From positions 62,001 to 126,000 of the forward strand of contig JAAZNM010000001.1 in the NCBI GenBank assembly GCA_012798265.1: 64,000 nt of DNA, read 5' to 3'. The stretch is from Candidatus Roizmanbacteria bacterium (lineage in GTDB: Bacteria; Patescibacteriota; Microgenomatia; UBA1406; GWC2-37-13). Under the pieces are notes generated by a model. That model was not told the DNA's origin, made no database searches, and saw nothing but the letters and a program-made list of their open reading frames with translations. The position numbers and the translations under genes were made by a program. Each line of letters starts with the position of its first letter. The stretch's first letter is position 1. This document shows positions 11,424 through 19,360 of the stretch, one piece after another.

Positions 11424-12278
11424 ATGCTTCTAAAAGAAGAGATAGAAGAATATAGAAAATTTGGAGAGAGAATAGTTCGTGAAGCCGGGAAAATATTGTT
11501 AGAACATAAGAAAAACTTCAAAATTGAAAAAAGAAAGAAGGATTTTTTTGATATAGCCACAGATGCCGACCGTGAAGTAGAAGAATATCTAATAACCAAG
11601 ATAAAGAAACAATATCCTCATCATAGTACTCTTGCTGAAGAAAGCGGACTAAATTACCAACCATCAGACTTTCAATGGATAATCGATCCTCTTGACGGTA
11701 CAAAAGAATACATCAGAAACAGTCCTTATTATGGGACTATACTTGCCCTTGAATTTCAAAAGAAGCCTATCTTTGGCCTTTTTTACCAACCCGAAATAAA
11801 TAATACGGCCATAACGGCAAAAGGGTTAGGAACTATTTATAACGGATCTAAATACCAAGTTTCAAATGAAAAAACGCTGCTTAAATCTTTTATCAACATC
11901 CGTGTACCTGACACTCGATTAGACAATACTGTTTTAACCAGCTATATGGATGTTCTTAACAAGATTATACGTAAAAGTTACCGTGTTCGTTCAGAAACTT
12001 GGGATATCCAAGCTTTGGTATTTGTTTCTATAGGCGATCTTGAAGGCTTTGCCATACCTATCGTTACTGATAAATTTGGGCCTAGATGGCATGATGTTGT
12101 TGCAGGTTTTCTAATGGTTGAAGAAGCCGGAGGTAAGGTAACCGACATATATGGTCATCCGATAACCAACCAGGATCTGTCCAAAGGGATTGTTGCTTCA
12201 AACAAACGTATACATAACCAGCTGCTTAACCTGGTTGAACCTTTACGCTTAAAAGGATATAATACGGATAGACAATAA
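11424..12278 (+). CDS. Inositol monophosphatase-family phosphatase (CysQ/HisN-like)
   Basis: Mg2+-dependent phosphatase, 284 residues. Metal-site motifs are present in the usual order: ATDADREVEEY, LAEESG, IDPLDGTKEYIRN (DPxDGT) and the late WHDVVAGFLMVEEAGG block. Members dephosphorylate inositol phosphate, 3'-phosphoadenosine 5'-phosphate or histidinol phosphate; the substrate cannot be assigned. The start ATG is 1 nt after the phosphomutase stop, so the genes are co-transcribed. The next gene begins 11 nt downstream. Confidence 0.85.
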   Translation: MLLKEEIEEYRKFGERIVREAGKILLEHKKNFKIEKRKKDFFDIATDADREVEEYLITKIKKQYPHHSTLAEESGLNYQPSDFQWIIDPLDGTKEYIRNSPYYGTILALEFQKKPIFGLFYQPEINNTAITAKGLGTIYNGSKYQVSNEKTLLKSFINIRVPDTRLDNTVLTSYMDVLNKIIRKSYRVRSETWDIQALVFVSIGDLEGFAIPIVTDKFGPRWHDVVAGFLMVEEAGGKVTDIYGHPITNQDLSKGIVASNKRIHNQLLNLVEPLRLKGYNTDRQ

Positions 12279-12289
12279 GGACAACCCAT

Positions 12290-13912
12290 ATGGAAGATCA
12301 AAAACCTAAAAATCCCCAGCCGATAAAACTGTCAAAATATACGACCGCCCTGATAGAAAGTCTTAGATCGGTTAAAGCAAGAACAACCCCTGATGATCTT
12401 TCGAAAATTACCGTTTCCCAGACGGTTTCCTTTTTTGCTTTGGTTTATGAAAAGGTCAGAAACGCCGTCGAATACCGCGAAGAACACCAAATACCGCGGG
12501 CCGCAATGGAAAGGATCATTAAAAGACGCCTGGCTCTTAACCCTGAAGGAAGAGGCGAAGGGGAAAATCTGGTCAGAGAACTTCTTTGGGCCCGTTATTT
12601 TGACAACGGTTCTCTTGGGAACAAAGATGCCGAGACTATTCAACTTATCTTTGACAAATATGTTTTTTTGCGCAAGCTTATTTTGGTTGGACGCGACGTC
12701 AATTCTCGAGATTACCTTAACCAGTTTATAATAGAACTTTTAACAGCCGAGGTTGAAGAAACACTCAATCCCACCGGCACTCAAAAAAACGCCAACTATA
12801 CTTATTTTATCTATCAGGTACTTCGCAACAAGGTTAAGCTTGAGGGAATCACCGATCAGCAGAAAGATGCGTTTTTTTTGGCGGCTTTGGAAAAAACCTA
12901 TCGTCGAAGCGACAAAGCATACCAAAGATATCATCTCTTTAATATTTTTTATAAAAACATCTCTCAATTGACCAATGACGAGATTCATACTCTAGCGCCA
13001 AAACTACCATCTATTTTTGAAAAAATTGATCAAATGATAAAAAATCCTTTTGTAGACCATCTTTCCCGGTTTATAAAAAAACAGCTGCCGCCTTTTTTGA
13101 TTCTTTTCAGTATCTTTCAGGAAAAGTTTGATCAGATTCAGGCAATCGTTTCCGACAAAAACCGCCTATGGGAAGAAGTCGAAATAACCTGTCGCAATAA
13201 ATACCAAGGTCTTCGTTCCCGCCTCGTCTCACTGGCCGTACGGAGTTTCATCTATATTTTTTTGACGAAAATGGTTTTCGCCTTGATACTCGAATACCCA
13301 CTCTCCAACTACATTTACGGCGAAATCAACTATGAATCGATAATCATAAACACTTTGTTTCCTCCTTTTTTTATGCTCCTAATAATCTCTTTTTTCCGGA
13401 TTCCCGGCGATGACAATACTCAAAAAATATATAACCGGATAATCGACATTACCGACGCCGACAAGAGTTTCGAAACGTCAGTAGCCATGGTAAAGAAAAA
13501 ACCTAAGGAAAAAAAGCCTTTTTTGATTTTTGGTTTTACCATCTTTTATACTTTTACATTTTTCGTTACCTTCTCTCTGATCTATAGAATTCTGACTGTC
13601 ATCAACTTTAACCTGATTAGCCAGATAATATTTGTTTTTTTTGTCTCGGTGGTTACCTTTTTTTCCTACAGGATAAAACAGGTGTTGGTCGAATATACAT
13701 TGTCGGAAAAAGAGGGAATTTTGACGCCGATAAGCGATTTCTTTTTTATGCCGATACTGTCATTGGGTAAATTCTTCAGTCAGGAAATCGCCCGACTTAA
13801 TTTTTTTATCTTTATATTTGATTTTTTGATCGAAGCCCCATTCAAATTCATTTTTGAGATTATCGAGGAGTGGATATCGTTCGTCAGAAAGAGAAAAGAA
13901 GAGATATTCTGA
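12290..13912 (+). CDS. Conserved-looking polytopic membrane protein, function unknown
   Basis: 540 residues that I do not recognise as a named family. The first 270 residues are mostly charged alpha-helical and cytosolic in character (for example ENLVRELLWARYFDNGSLG). The second half has about five or six hydrophobic segments, at roughly 310-335, 352-372, 410-435, 440-465 and 485-515, ending in a basic tail (SFVRKRKEEIF). An AAGGAC ribosome binding site lies 8 nt before the ATG, one of the few clear SD sites in the window. It is the last gene of the plus-strand run and is followed after 7 nt by tRNA-Arg on the other strand. No catalytic motif seen. Confidence 0.75.
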   Translation: MEDQKPKNPQPIKLSKYTTALIESLRSVKARTTPDDLSKITVSQTVSFFALVYEKVRNAVEYREEHQIPRAAMERIIKRRLALNPEGRGEGENLVRELLWARYFDNGSLGNKDAETIQLIFDKYVFLRKLILVGRDVNSRDYLNQFIIELLTAEVEETLNPTGTQKNANYTYFIYQVLRNKVKLEGITDQQKDAFFLAALEKTYRRSDKAYQRYHLFNIFYKNISQLTNDEIHTLAPKLPSIFEKIDQMIKNPFVDHLSRFIKKQLPPFLILFSIFQEKFDQIQAIVSDKNRLWEEVEITCRNKYQGLRSRLVSLAVRSFIYIFLTKMVFALILEYPLSNYIYGEINYESIIINTLFPPFFMLLIISFFRIPGDDNTQKIYNRIIDITDADKSFETSVAMVKKKPKEKKPFLIFGFTIFYTFTFFVTFSLIYRILTVINFNLISQIIFVFFVSVVTFFSYRIKQVLVEYTLSEKEGILTPISDFFFMPILSLGKFFSQEIARLNFFIFIFDFLIEAPFKFIFEIIEEWISFVRKRKEEIF

Positions 13913-13919
13913 GTTTTTG

Positions 13920-13991
13920 TGCCCTTGGAGGGAATCGAACCCCCATCAACGGTTCCGAAGACCGCTACTCTATCCATTGAGCTACAAGGGC
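13920..13991 (-). tRNA. tRNA-Arg (anticodon UCG)
   Basis: Minus-strand cloverleaf: acceptor GCCCTTG/CAAGGGC, D-arm GCTC...GAG, anticodon stem GCGGT/ACCGT with loop CTTCGGA (anticodon TCG), T-arm GGGGG-TTCGATT-CCCTC and discriminator A. CCA is not encoded (CAA follows). Confidence 0.93.
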
Positions 13992-14027
13992 GCCAATTAT
14001 ACTGATTTTTATATTATACTACACCCT

Positions 14028-14588
14028 ATGCTTGCTACGATTATCTATATATTGGCTTTAATGACCGAGATTGGATTTCTAATTTTTTTTTCCGTTTTCG
14101 TCGTTTTTTTAATTTACTCCAGCCTTAAAGGATCGCCTTTTGTCCCGACCAACTCCAAGGAAATCGACGACATCCTGAAAGGGGCTTCATTAAAACATAA
14201 CCAAAATTTTTATGAACTCGGCTGCGGCGAAGGTCGAGTAACCATAAGAGCGGTTACCAAGTATCAGGTCAAAGGCTATGGCATCGATGTCAATCCGATT
14301 CTCATCCGATGGGCCAATTTTAAGGTTTTTCTAAAAAAAATGGACAATGTTGAATTCTGCCGTAAAAATATATTTGACGTTTCGCTTGAAAAAGCCGATG
14401 TCATATATCTTTTTTTGATGCCTGCGCTTATCAGTAAACTTGTTCCAAAATTTAAAAAGGAGCTCCGGAAAAAAACTTTGATAATCTCCCACGGGTTTAA
14501 GGTCAAAGGTTTCGGCCCGTATTTGGTCAAGTTCCTGGATCGTCGACCCTTCCCGACTTATTATTATATTTTTAGGCCGAAGATTTGA
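14028..14588 (+). CDS. Membrane-anchored SAM-dependent methyltransferase
   Basis: 186 residues from ATG 14028 (MLATIIYILALMTEIG); a longer frame upstream runs through the tRNA-Arg gene and is rejected. One long hydrophobic segment (residues 3-33) anchors the protein. The class I methyltransferase fold follows: motif I FYELGCGEGRVTIRA near residue 64, then GYGIDVNP (the acidic ribose-binding end of strand 2) and the VIYLFLMP strand 4 region. Substrate unknown. A TATACT box ends 7 nt before the ATG. A terminator hairpin overlaps the stop codon. Confidence 0.8.
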   Translation: MLATIIYILALMTEIGFLIFFSVFVVFLIYSSLKGSPFVPTNSKEIDDILKGASLKHNQNFYELGCGEGRVTIRAVTKYQVKGYGIDVNPILIRWANFKVFLKKMDNVEFCRKNIFDVSLEKADVIYLFLMPALISKLVPKFKKELRKKTLIISHGFKVKGFGPYLVKFLDRRPFPTYYYIFRPKI

Positions 14589-14608
14589 CTTTGGCGGTCT
14601 TTTTTTTT
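14575..14608 (+). terminator. Intrinsic terminator after the methyltransferase gene
   Basis: GCCGAAG (14576-14582) pairs with CTTTGGC (14589-14595) across a 6-nt loop, with one G-U pair, and is followed by a T9 run (14600-14608). It overlaps the end of the coding sequence and lies 10 nt before the next ATG. Confidence 0.7.
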
Positions 14609-14618
14609 ACCATAAATT

Positions 14619-15215
14619 ATGTGGCGAAAAATAGTCATATATTTGGGTCTGTTCTTGAGTTTGATCTCTCTTAATTTTTATATTGCCTACAAAGCTTACG
14701 CAATAAGCAAAAAACAGGCCAACATTAAAACCATCCTTAACGAAATCGCCAAGAATATCGATTCCAAAAGCCAGTTCAATTTTTCATCTGGACCAATGGT
14801 TCTGGGCGCTTACCAAAGCGAGGTCAAACTGAGTGACAGCCGAATAGCCAATCTCAAGGCTTTTTTTCGTAAATACAACTCGGTTCTTTATGACAAGGCC
14901 GATCTAATTGTCAGCGTCTCCGACAGATATCAATTCGACTATCGCCTTCTGCCCGCCATTGCCATGCAGGAATCAAATCTTTGCCGCTATATTCCCGAGG
15001 GATCGCATAACTGTTGGGGATGGGGTATATACGGCGATACCGTCACCAAGTTCGATTCTTACGACGAGGCTATTGAAACTGTCGCCAAAGGCATAAAACA
15101 GGAGTATATAGATAAAGGGCTGATTACCGCCTCCGCGATAATGCAAAAATATACGCCTTCTTCAAACGGCAGTTGGGCACATGGAGTCAATACCTTTCTG
15201 AAAGCTTTAGAATAA
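14619..15215 (+). CDS. Secreted/anchored lysozyme-like glycosidase, copy 1
   Basis: 198 residues. N-terminal signal anchor (residues 4-28, WRKIVIYLGLFLSLISLNF). The C-terminal domain resembles the lysozyme-like/glucosaminidase fold: YRLLPAIAMQESNLCR (candidate catalytic Glu118), a CWGWGIYG block and WAHGVNTFLKALE at the end. It probably cuts peptidoglycan outside the membrane. The protein at 16766-17320 has the same plan (LLP...E, then NPFGWGGGY). A candidate promoter TTGACT-18-TACCAT ends 5 nt before the ATG. The exact glycosidase family is not certain. Confidence 0.75.
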   Translation: MWRKIVIYLGLFLSLISLNFYIAYKAYAISKKQANIKTILNEIAKNIDSKSQFNFSSGPMVLGAYQSEVKLSDSRIANLKAFFRKYNSVLYDKADLIVSVSDRYQFDYRLLPAIAMQESNLCRYIPEGSHNCWGWGIYGDTVTKFDSYDEAIETVAKGIKQEYIDKGLITASAIMQKYTPSSNGSWAHGVNTFLKALE

Positions 15216-15220
15216 GTCCA

Positions 15221-15314
15221 TCAAGTTATAAAGCTTATCAAACGACAAGTTTGTCAAGAAAAATCGTTCATAGCGTTTTTTTGTGCTTGACGAACTTTAT
15301 AGACTTTATAACTT
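15221..15314. repeat. Intergenic inverted repeat, copy B
   Basis: Arms starting AAGTTATAAAG at 15223 and its inverse ending at 15312 flank an inner pair AAGTTTGTCAAG (15247-15258) and CTTGACGAACTT (15286-15297). It belongs with the copies at 2962 and 24045. It fills the gap between the lysozyme-like gene and the convergent gene ending at 15326, and may also act as a bidirectional terminator. Confidence 0.55.
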
Positions 15315-15325
15315 AAAAAACTTAG

Positions 15326-15883
15326 TTATTGGACGCTTCTTGAAGTCTGTAATTCTTGCGAAAGCGAATATTGGGTACCTTTCTTTTTGGATAATGAGGC
15401 AAACAACGAACCGCGTTTTTTCCGGCGTGAAGTCATGGCTCCCAACCATGTCCGTGACTCGTTTACTTTTTGTTTTAGGGTCTTGAGGATATTGAGTACT
15501 ATCTCAAGGAACCTTATGTGGTATATTCCGGGTTTGTCGGGGAGTGACTCAACAGCCAATTTATCAATATCCCTGACGTCTGACAACAAACTAGTACCGG
15601 CTCGCTTAAGAGCGGCAATTTCTTTTTTTACCTGTTCTGTTAGTTCTTTGATTTGTTTTTTGACGATCTCATTCTCATAATATTCCTGGTAATTAAAGAT
15701 TGTAAACTCTTTTCTAGACGACTTTGGTCGGTCTTTTTCTTTAGGAAAAAAGCTTGTTTTGTCCTCGAAATCGGTTAAAAAAGAGTCAAAACCGCCATCA
15801 TAATAGTTGTTTTTTATTGATTCAAGGCTGTTCTGGGGAAATGTCTGAACCTTTTTAGTTTGATTGGGTTTGATCTGGTTCAT
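15326..15883 (-). CDS. Conserved-looking small soluble protein, function unknown
   Basis: 185 residues, highly charged, no signal peptide or membrane segment. A low-complexity N-terminal half (Asn/Lys/Ser-rich, with SFFPKEKDRP) leads into a long predicted coiled coil near residues 70-100 (IVKKQIKELTEQVKKEIAAL), then a helical region with GIYHIRFLEIVLNILKTLKQ and a basic tail rich in Arg/Lys/Ser. It resembles hypothetical proteins described from Microgenomates (possibly the DUF5660 type, not verified). It lies downstream of the trigger-factor gene with a 12-nt gap, so is likely co-transcribed. Confidence 0.7.
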   Translation of the reverse strand: MNQIKPNQTKKVQTFPQNSLESIKNNYYDGGFDSFLTDFEDKTSFFPKEKDRPKSSRKEFTIFNYQEYYENEIVKKQIKELTEQVKKEIAALKRAGTSLLSDVRDIDKLAVESLPDKPGIYHIRFLEIVLNILKTLKQKVNESRTWLGAMTSRRKKRGSLFASLSKKKGTQYSLSQELQTSRSVQ

Positions 15884-15895
15884 GCGGGAATTATA

Positions 15896-16762
15896 CTACA
15901 GGCCTAAAAGAAAATCAAGCGTCTTCTGCTTCCTCAAAATCGAAGCATAAAAATAAGCGTTTTGTTTGGCCAAGGCTTTTTCTTTCTCATCCTTAATATT
16001 ACCGAAAAGCTTGTCAAGGTCACTTTCTTCAACCTTGATCCCTTCTTTGTCGGCTATTTCTTGCAAAACAAACTCGATCTTGTAAGTATCGTTTATCTCC
16101 TGGGCATATCTCTGCTTCAACTGTTCCATAGTCAAACCCTTGGATTTAAGATAGGCGTCAACGGTCAATCCAATCTTCTGGATCTCATCAACCTGTTGGG
16201 CAAGCTTGCGGTTAAGTTCTTCCTCAACGATCAGATCCGACATCTCCAGCTTAGCCTCCTTCAGTAAAGCGGCTAAAACCGTGTTCAGCATTTTCTGTTC
16301 TTTTTCGACCTTGGTTTTTTCCGGTTCCTGACCCTTTCCGGGGAGCCAAATATCGTCTTTTTTGAGGTTGGCTTTGGCTTTCCTGACGATTTCTTTGTAG
16401 TCTCCGACCATAACGGTCGGTTTTTCAGCCACTGTCATTTTTATCTGCCAGTCCTCATCTTCCTTGGCTTTTACCAATTCGATCTTTGGCGAGATGACCG
16501 GTGTCAGGGACTCTTTTTTAACGATATCCTCAAAGATCTTGGGAAGGACGTTTTTGATAAGGGTTTGGTAGACCTCTTCTTTTTTCAGGTGCTTTTCGCC
16601 AATATTCTTCGGCACTTTTCCTTTTCTGAAACCTTCAACGGTCAAATCCTTGAGTAGCAGATTAAAGGCTAGTTTATACTCTTTAATTATGTCTTCTTTG
16701 GGAATGTCGATGATTATTTCGGCAGTTCTTTTGGGGAGTTTTTTTACCTTGTGAGTGGACAT
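15896..16762 (-). CDS. tig: Trigger factor lacking the PPIase domain
   Basis: Ribosome-associated chaperone for nascent chains. 288 residues against about 430 for the usual protein. The N-terminal ribosome-binding domain has the signature GFRKGKVP at 44-51. Strands up to about residue 125 (KPTVMVGDYKEI) are followed by only a short linker, and then directly by the C-terminal helical arms (MLNTVLAALLKEAKLEMSDL onward). The FKBP-like prolyl isomerase domain is therefore missing. The gene is 3 nt downstream of the lysozyme-like gene on the same strand. The chaperone role is retained by inference. Confidence 0.88.
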   Translation of the reverse strand: MSTHKVKKLPKRTAEIIIDIPKEDIIKEYKLAFNLLLKDLTVEGFRKGKVPKNIGEKHLKKEEVYQTLIKNVLPKIFEDIVKKESLTPVISPKIELVKAKEDEDWQIKMTVAEKPTVMVGDYKEIVRKAKANLKKDDIWLPGKGQEPEKTKVEKEQKMLNTVLAALLKEAKLEMSDLIVEEELNRKLAQQVDEIQKIGLTVDAYLKSKGLTMEQLKQRYAQEINDTYKIEFVLQEIADKEGIKVEESDLDKLFGNIKDEKEKALAKQNAYFYASILRKQKTLDFLLGL

Positions 16763-16765
16763 ACT

Positions 16766-17320
16766 TTATAATTGTACCGTATTCTGGCCCAAAAGCAATC
16801 GAACATTTTCTTCTTCTTTCTCAAACTGAGCCATAAAATATTTGACTTTGTCAGCCCAGGCGGGATTGCTGGCATAAATAGGGGCGATTTTTTCTACCGT
16901 GTCCGCACCTTTGTTTATATAGTTTTCGCGCAGTCCTTTACCGACCGTCATAACGCTATCTTCCCATTTGTCAAACACGATATAACCGCCACCCCAACCA
17001 AAAGGATTGGCTGATCCGGGATAAACGTATTTTCCGAAAAATGATTCTAGACCGGTGATCGAAGGCAATAAATAACAGTCTAAATTGTACGTCGTGCAAG
17101 CGTTGATAAAAGCGTCGGTCGCACCAAGCAAAGGCGAAGAATATCTCTCAAGCAGTCTTTTTATTGTCAGTTTCTTTATGGTAGAATTGGTATAAGCATT
17201 ACTTTGGTTTTCATTATAGGATATAAGAGCGGAACCACCGGCTATTTTTTCAGCCTTAACGATCCCGGCAAACAAGAAAAAAACTATAAACATTAATACT
17301 ATTCCAACAGTTTTTCTCAT
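16766..17320 (-). CDS. Secreted lysozyme-like glycosidase, copy 2
   Basis: 184 residues with a clear N-terminal signal sequence (MRKTVGIVLMFIVFFLFAGI, then VKAEK). The mature part matches the protein at 14619-15215: CYLLPSITGLESFFGKYVYP (candidate catalytic Glu92), NPFGWGGGY and a terminal helix with WADKVKYFMAQFEKE. A paired Cys75/Cys82 may form a disulfide. It is first in a minus-strand unit with the trigger-factor gene and the unknown 185-residue protein. A perfect consensus promoter lies upstream, but a terminator-like hairpin with U8 comes between promoter and ATG, so expression is probably conditional. Confidence 0.78.
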   Translation of the reverse strand: MRKTVGIVLMFIVFFLFAGIVKAEKIAGGSALISYNENQSNAYTNSTIKKLTIKRLLERYSSPLLGATDAFINACTTYNLDCYLLPSITGLESFFGKYVYPGSANPFGWGGGYIVFDKWEDSVMTVGKGLRENYINKGADTVEKIAPIYASNPAWADKVKYFMAQFEKEEENVRLLLGQNTVQL

Positions 17321-17367
17321 AAAAAAAATCCTAAAGCTTTTCGAACTAATGTTGAAAAACCTTAGGA
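17321..17367 (-). terminator. Terminator-like attenuator directly before an ATG
   Basis: Read on the minus strand, TCCTAAGGTTTTTC pairs with GAAAAGCTTTAGGA (plus coordinates 17329-17367) and is followed by eight T (17321-17328), then at once by ATG 17320. This is the form of an intrinsic terminator. The only source of minus-strand transcripts here is the promoter at 17377-17405, so the hairpin makes up nearly the whole leader. Confidence 0.65.
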
Positions 17368-17376
17368 CCTGGAAGT

Positions 17377-17405
17377 ATTATAGCATAATATTATAAGATT
17401 GTCAA
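17377..17405 (-). promoter_or_regulatory. Full-consensus extended promoter of the lysozyme-like/tig unit
   Basis: On the minus strand TTGACA (17400-17405), a 17-nt spacer and TATAAT (17377-17382), with TGC in front of the -10. This is the best promoter match seen in the window. The -35 box ends 4 nt before the mtaB start codon on the other strand. A separate plus-strand TTGAAA-18-TATTAT (17352-17381) may serve mtaB. Confidence 0.75.
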
Positions 17406-17409
17406 ATAT

Positions 17410-18687
17410 ATGAATTTTAGCTTTTATAGTCACAGTTTTGGCTGTCGGGTAAACCAGGCTGAAAAGGAAACTCTTGATAGGCAATTATTGGATTTAGGTT
17501 GCTGTATAGATCCAATTTCTCCTGATTTCTACATCATAAATACCTGTGCAGTTACCCAAAAAGCCGAAAGGGAGACTAGGCAACTTTTGTACCAGATAAG
17601 GAGAAAACTGCCCCTAACAAAGATCATTATCACCGGATGCAGCGCCACGCTTTGGCTCAAAAACCGTTCCTACCCGTCGGATATTGACCTTATTATCGAC
17701 AATAAAGATAAGGATAATATGCTTGATATTATCGTAAATCGACTCAAACTCAAAAAAACGTTACCGAAAGGTTTGCGGGCAAAAAATAGCCGTTTTCTGA
17801 AATCGGGACGGTTGCTCGTTAAGATCCAGGACGGTTGTCAGCGTTTTTGCTCCTACTGCCTGACCGCTCGCCTACGAGGAATCCCCAGGTCAAAAACGAT
17901 TAAGGACATCCTCAAAGAGATAAAAAATCAACAGGAAGGAACCAGAGAGGTAATCCTTACCGGAATCAACACGGAGTATTTTGGCAGAGACCACGGCGAA
18001 AGTCTTCCCGGACTTATAGAAACAATTGTCGCAAAGACGGAAATACCGAGAATAAGCTTTGGTTCAATCCATCCGTGGAGTATCGACAAAACTTTTCTTA
18101 ATCTCTACAAAAATATCCTTAACCTAAAACGCCTGGTTGATTTTTTTCATATTCCGCTCCAATCGGGATCAAACAGGATCCTGAGCCTGATGAAGCGGGG
18201 ATATACCAAGGAGGAGTTTTCGGAAAAACTGCAGGTGATTGCCGCCACAAATCCTTATGCTTTTATTTCCACTGATTTGATCGCCGGTTTTGTCGGCGAG
18301 TCAGATAAAGAATTTGAGGAAACTCTTGATTTTTTGGAAAAATCACCCATCAGCGGATTTCATATATTCAGGTTCTCCCAAAGACCAATGACTGCCGCTT
18401 TCTTCATGGCTAAGAAGATTGCAGAACCAAGCCAGTCGAAAAAACAGAGTAGGGCCGAAACCTTAAGGGGTTTAAGCCGCAAAAAATATCTGATGTTTTT
18501 GGAAATGAATCTGGGAAGGACTTCATCTGCCTTGTTTCTGGCCGAAAAAAAGGGCGATTATTGCCAAGCACTTCTTGACAATCAACTTCCGATTTTAGTC
18601 AATTCTGATAAGGCCTTGGCAGGCGAGATAAAAAATGTTAAAATACTTGAGGTCAAAAAAGGTCGTTTAATAGGAAAACTTGTTTGA
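17410..18687 (+). CDS. mtaB: tRNA methylthiotransferase, MtaB type
   Basis: Radical-SAM enzyme that adds a methylthio group to N6-threonylcarbamoyladenosine-37 of tRNAs. 425 residues. The N-terminal methylthiotransferase domain has the three conserved cysteines C12, C46 and C77 for one Fe-S cluster. The radical-SAM cluster motif DGCQRFCSYC gives C143, C147 and C150. IPLQSGSNRILSLMKRGYT is the usual substrate-channel block. A short TRAM-like tail ends the protein. MiaB is the alternative, but the SHSFGCRVNQAE start fits MtaB better. It ends 2 nt before tRNA-Asp. Confidence 0.9.
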   Translation: MNFSFYSHSFGCRVNQAEKETLDRQLLDLGCCIDPISPDFYIINTCAVTQKAERETRQLLYQIRRKLPLTKIIITGCSATLWLKNRSYPSDIDLIIDNKDKDNMLDIIVNRLKLKKTLPKGLRAKNSRFLKSGRLLVKIQDGCQRFCSYCLTARLRGIPRSKTIKDILKEIKNQQEGTREVILTGINTEYFGRDHGESLPGLIETIVAKTEIPRISFGSIHPWSIDKTFLNLYKNILNLKRLVDFFHIPLQSGSNRILSLMKRGYTKEEFSEKLQVIAATNPYAFISTDLIAGFVGESDKEFEETLDFLEKSPISGFHIFRFSQRPMTAAFFMAKKIAEPSQSKKQSRAETLRGLSRKKYLMFLEMNLGRTSSALFLAEKKGDYCQALLDNQLPILVNSDKALAGEIKNVKILEVKKGRLIGKLV

Positions 18688-18689
18688 AT

Positions 18690-18766
18690 GGAATCATAGC
18701 TCAATTGGCCAGAGCGCTTCCCTGTCACGGAAGAGGTTGCGGGTTCGAGTCCCGTTGGTTCCGCCA
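18690..18766 (+). tRNA. tRNA-Asp (anticodon GUC)
   Basis: Acceptor GGAATCA/TGGTTCC, D-arm GCTC/GAGC, anticodon stem CTTCC/GGAAG with loop CTGTCAC (GTC), T-arm GCGGG-TTCGAGT-CCCGT, discriminator G and an encoded CCA. It lies between mtaB and def with gaps of 2 and 4 nt. Confidence 0.96.
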
Positions 18767-18770
18767 AGTT

Positions 18771-19349
18771 ATGCCATCTAAAAAGATCGTTTTTATCGGC
18801 GATCCTGCTTTGAAAGCCAAAAACTCGGCGGTTAAAAACTTCGGATCAAAAAAACTTAAAAATCTTATCCGTGATCTTAAAGACACGATGAAAAAGGAAG
18901 GATTGGTCGGATTGGCCGCTCCCCAAATCGCGGAAAACTACAAAGTTTTTGTTACTCAACCCCGAAAAACAAAGGCAAGGGATTTTGGCAGGGCAGACCG
19001 ATGCAGGGTATATATTAATCCGAACATTGTCTCATATTCAAAAACGGTTAGCTTGATCTACGAAGGCTGCGGTTGTGTACCTGATCTGTTCGGTCCGGTT
19101 ATCAGACCTAGGGAGATAAAAATAGATGCCTTTGATGAAAACGGCAATCGGTTTTCCCTTTTCTGTGATGGATTACTGGCTCGGGTTATCCAACATGAGT
19201 ATGACCATCTATACGGTATTGAGTTTGTCGAAAAAATATCCAACTACAAAAAAATCGTCCATCGCGACTATTACATCAAAAATATAAGGAACTCAAAAGC
19301 ACAGAATGAAGCATCGTTAATTACCAAGATAAAAACCAGCAAATATTAA
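18771..19349 (+). CDS. def: Peptide deformylase
   Basis: Removes the formyl group from nascent protein N-termini. 192 residues from ATG 18771; a longer frame through tRNA-Asp is rejected. Motif 1 is GLVGLAAPQI (residues 44-53). Motif 2, normally EGCLS, reads EGCGC, keeping the metal ligand C100. Motif 3 is QHEYDHLYG with H142, E143 and H146. Metal and catalytic residues are all present, so the enzyme should be active. Placed in one run with mtaB, tRNA-Asp and the Nudix gene. Confidence 0.93.
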   Translation: MPSKKIVFIGDPALKAKNSAVKNFGSKKLKNLIRDLKDTMKKEGLVGLAAPQIAENYKVFVTQPRKTKARDFGRADRCRVYINPNIVSYSKTVSLIYEGCGCVPDLFGPVIRPREIKIDAFDENGNRFSLFCDGLLARVIQHEYDHLYGIEFVEKISNYKKIVHRDYYIKNIRNSKAQNEASLITKIKTSKY

Positions 19350-19360
19350 TACGTTAAACT

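Noticed and set aside
13854-14027. Longer N-terminus for the methyltransferase gene
   Set aside because: It would translate the antisense of tRNA-Arg; ATG 14028 with TATACT 7 nt upstream is better.
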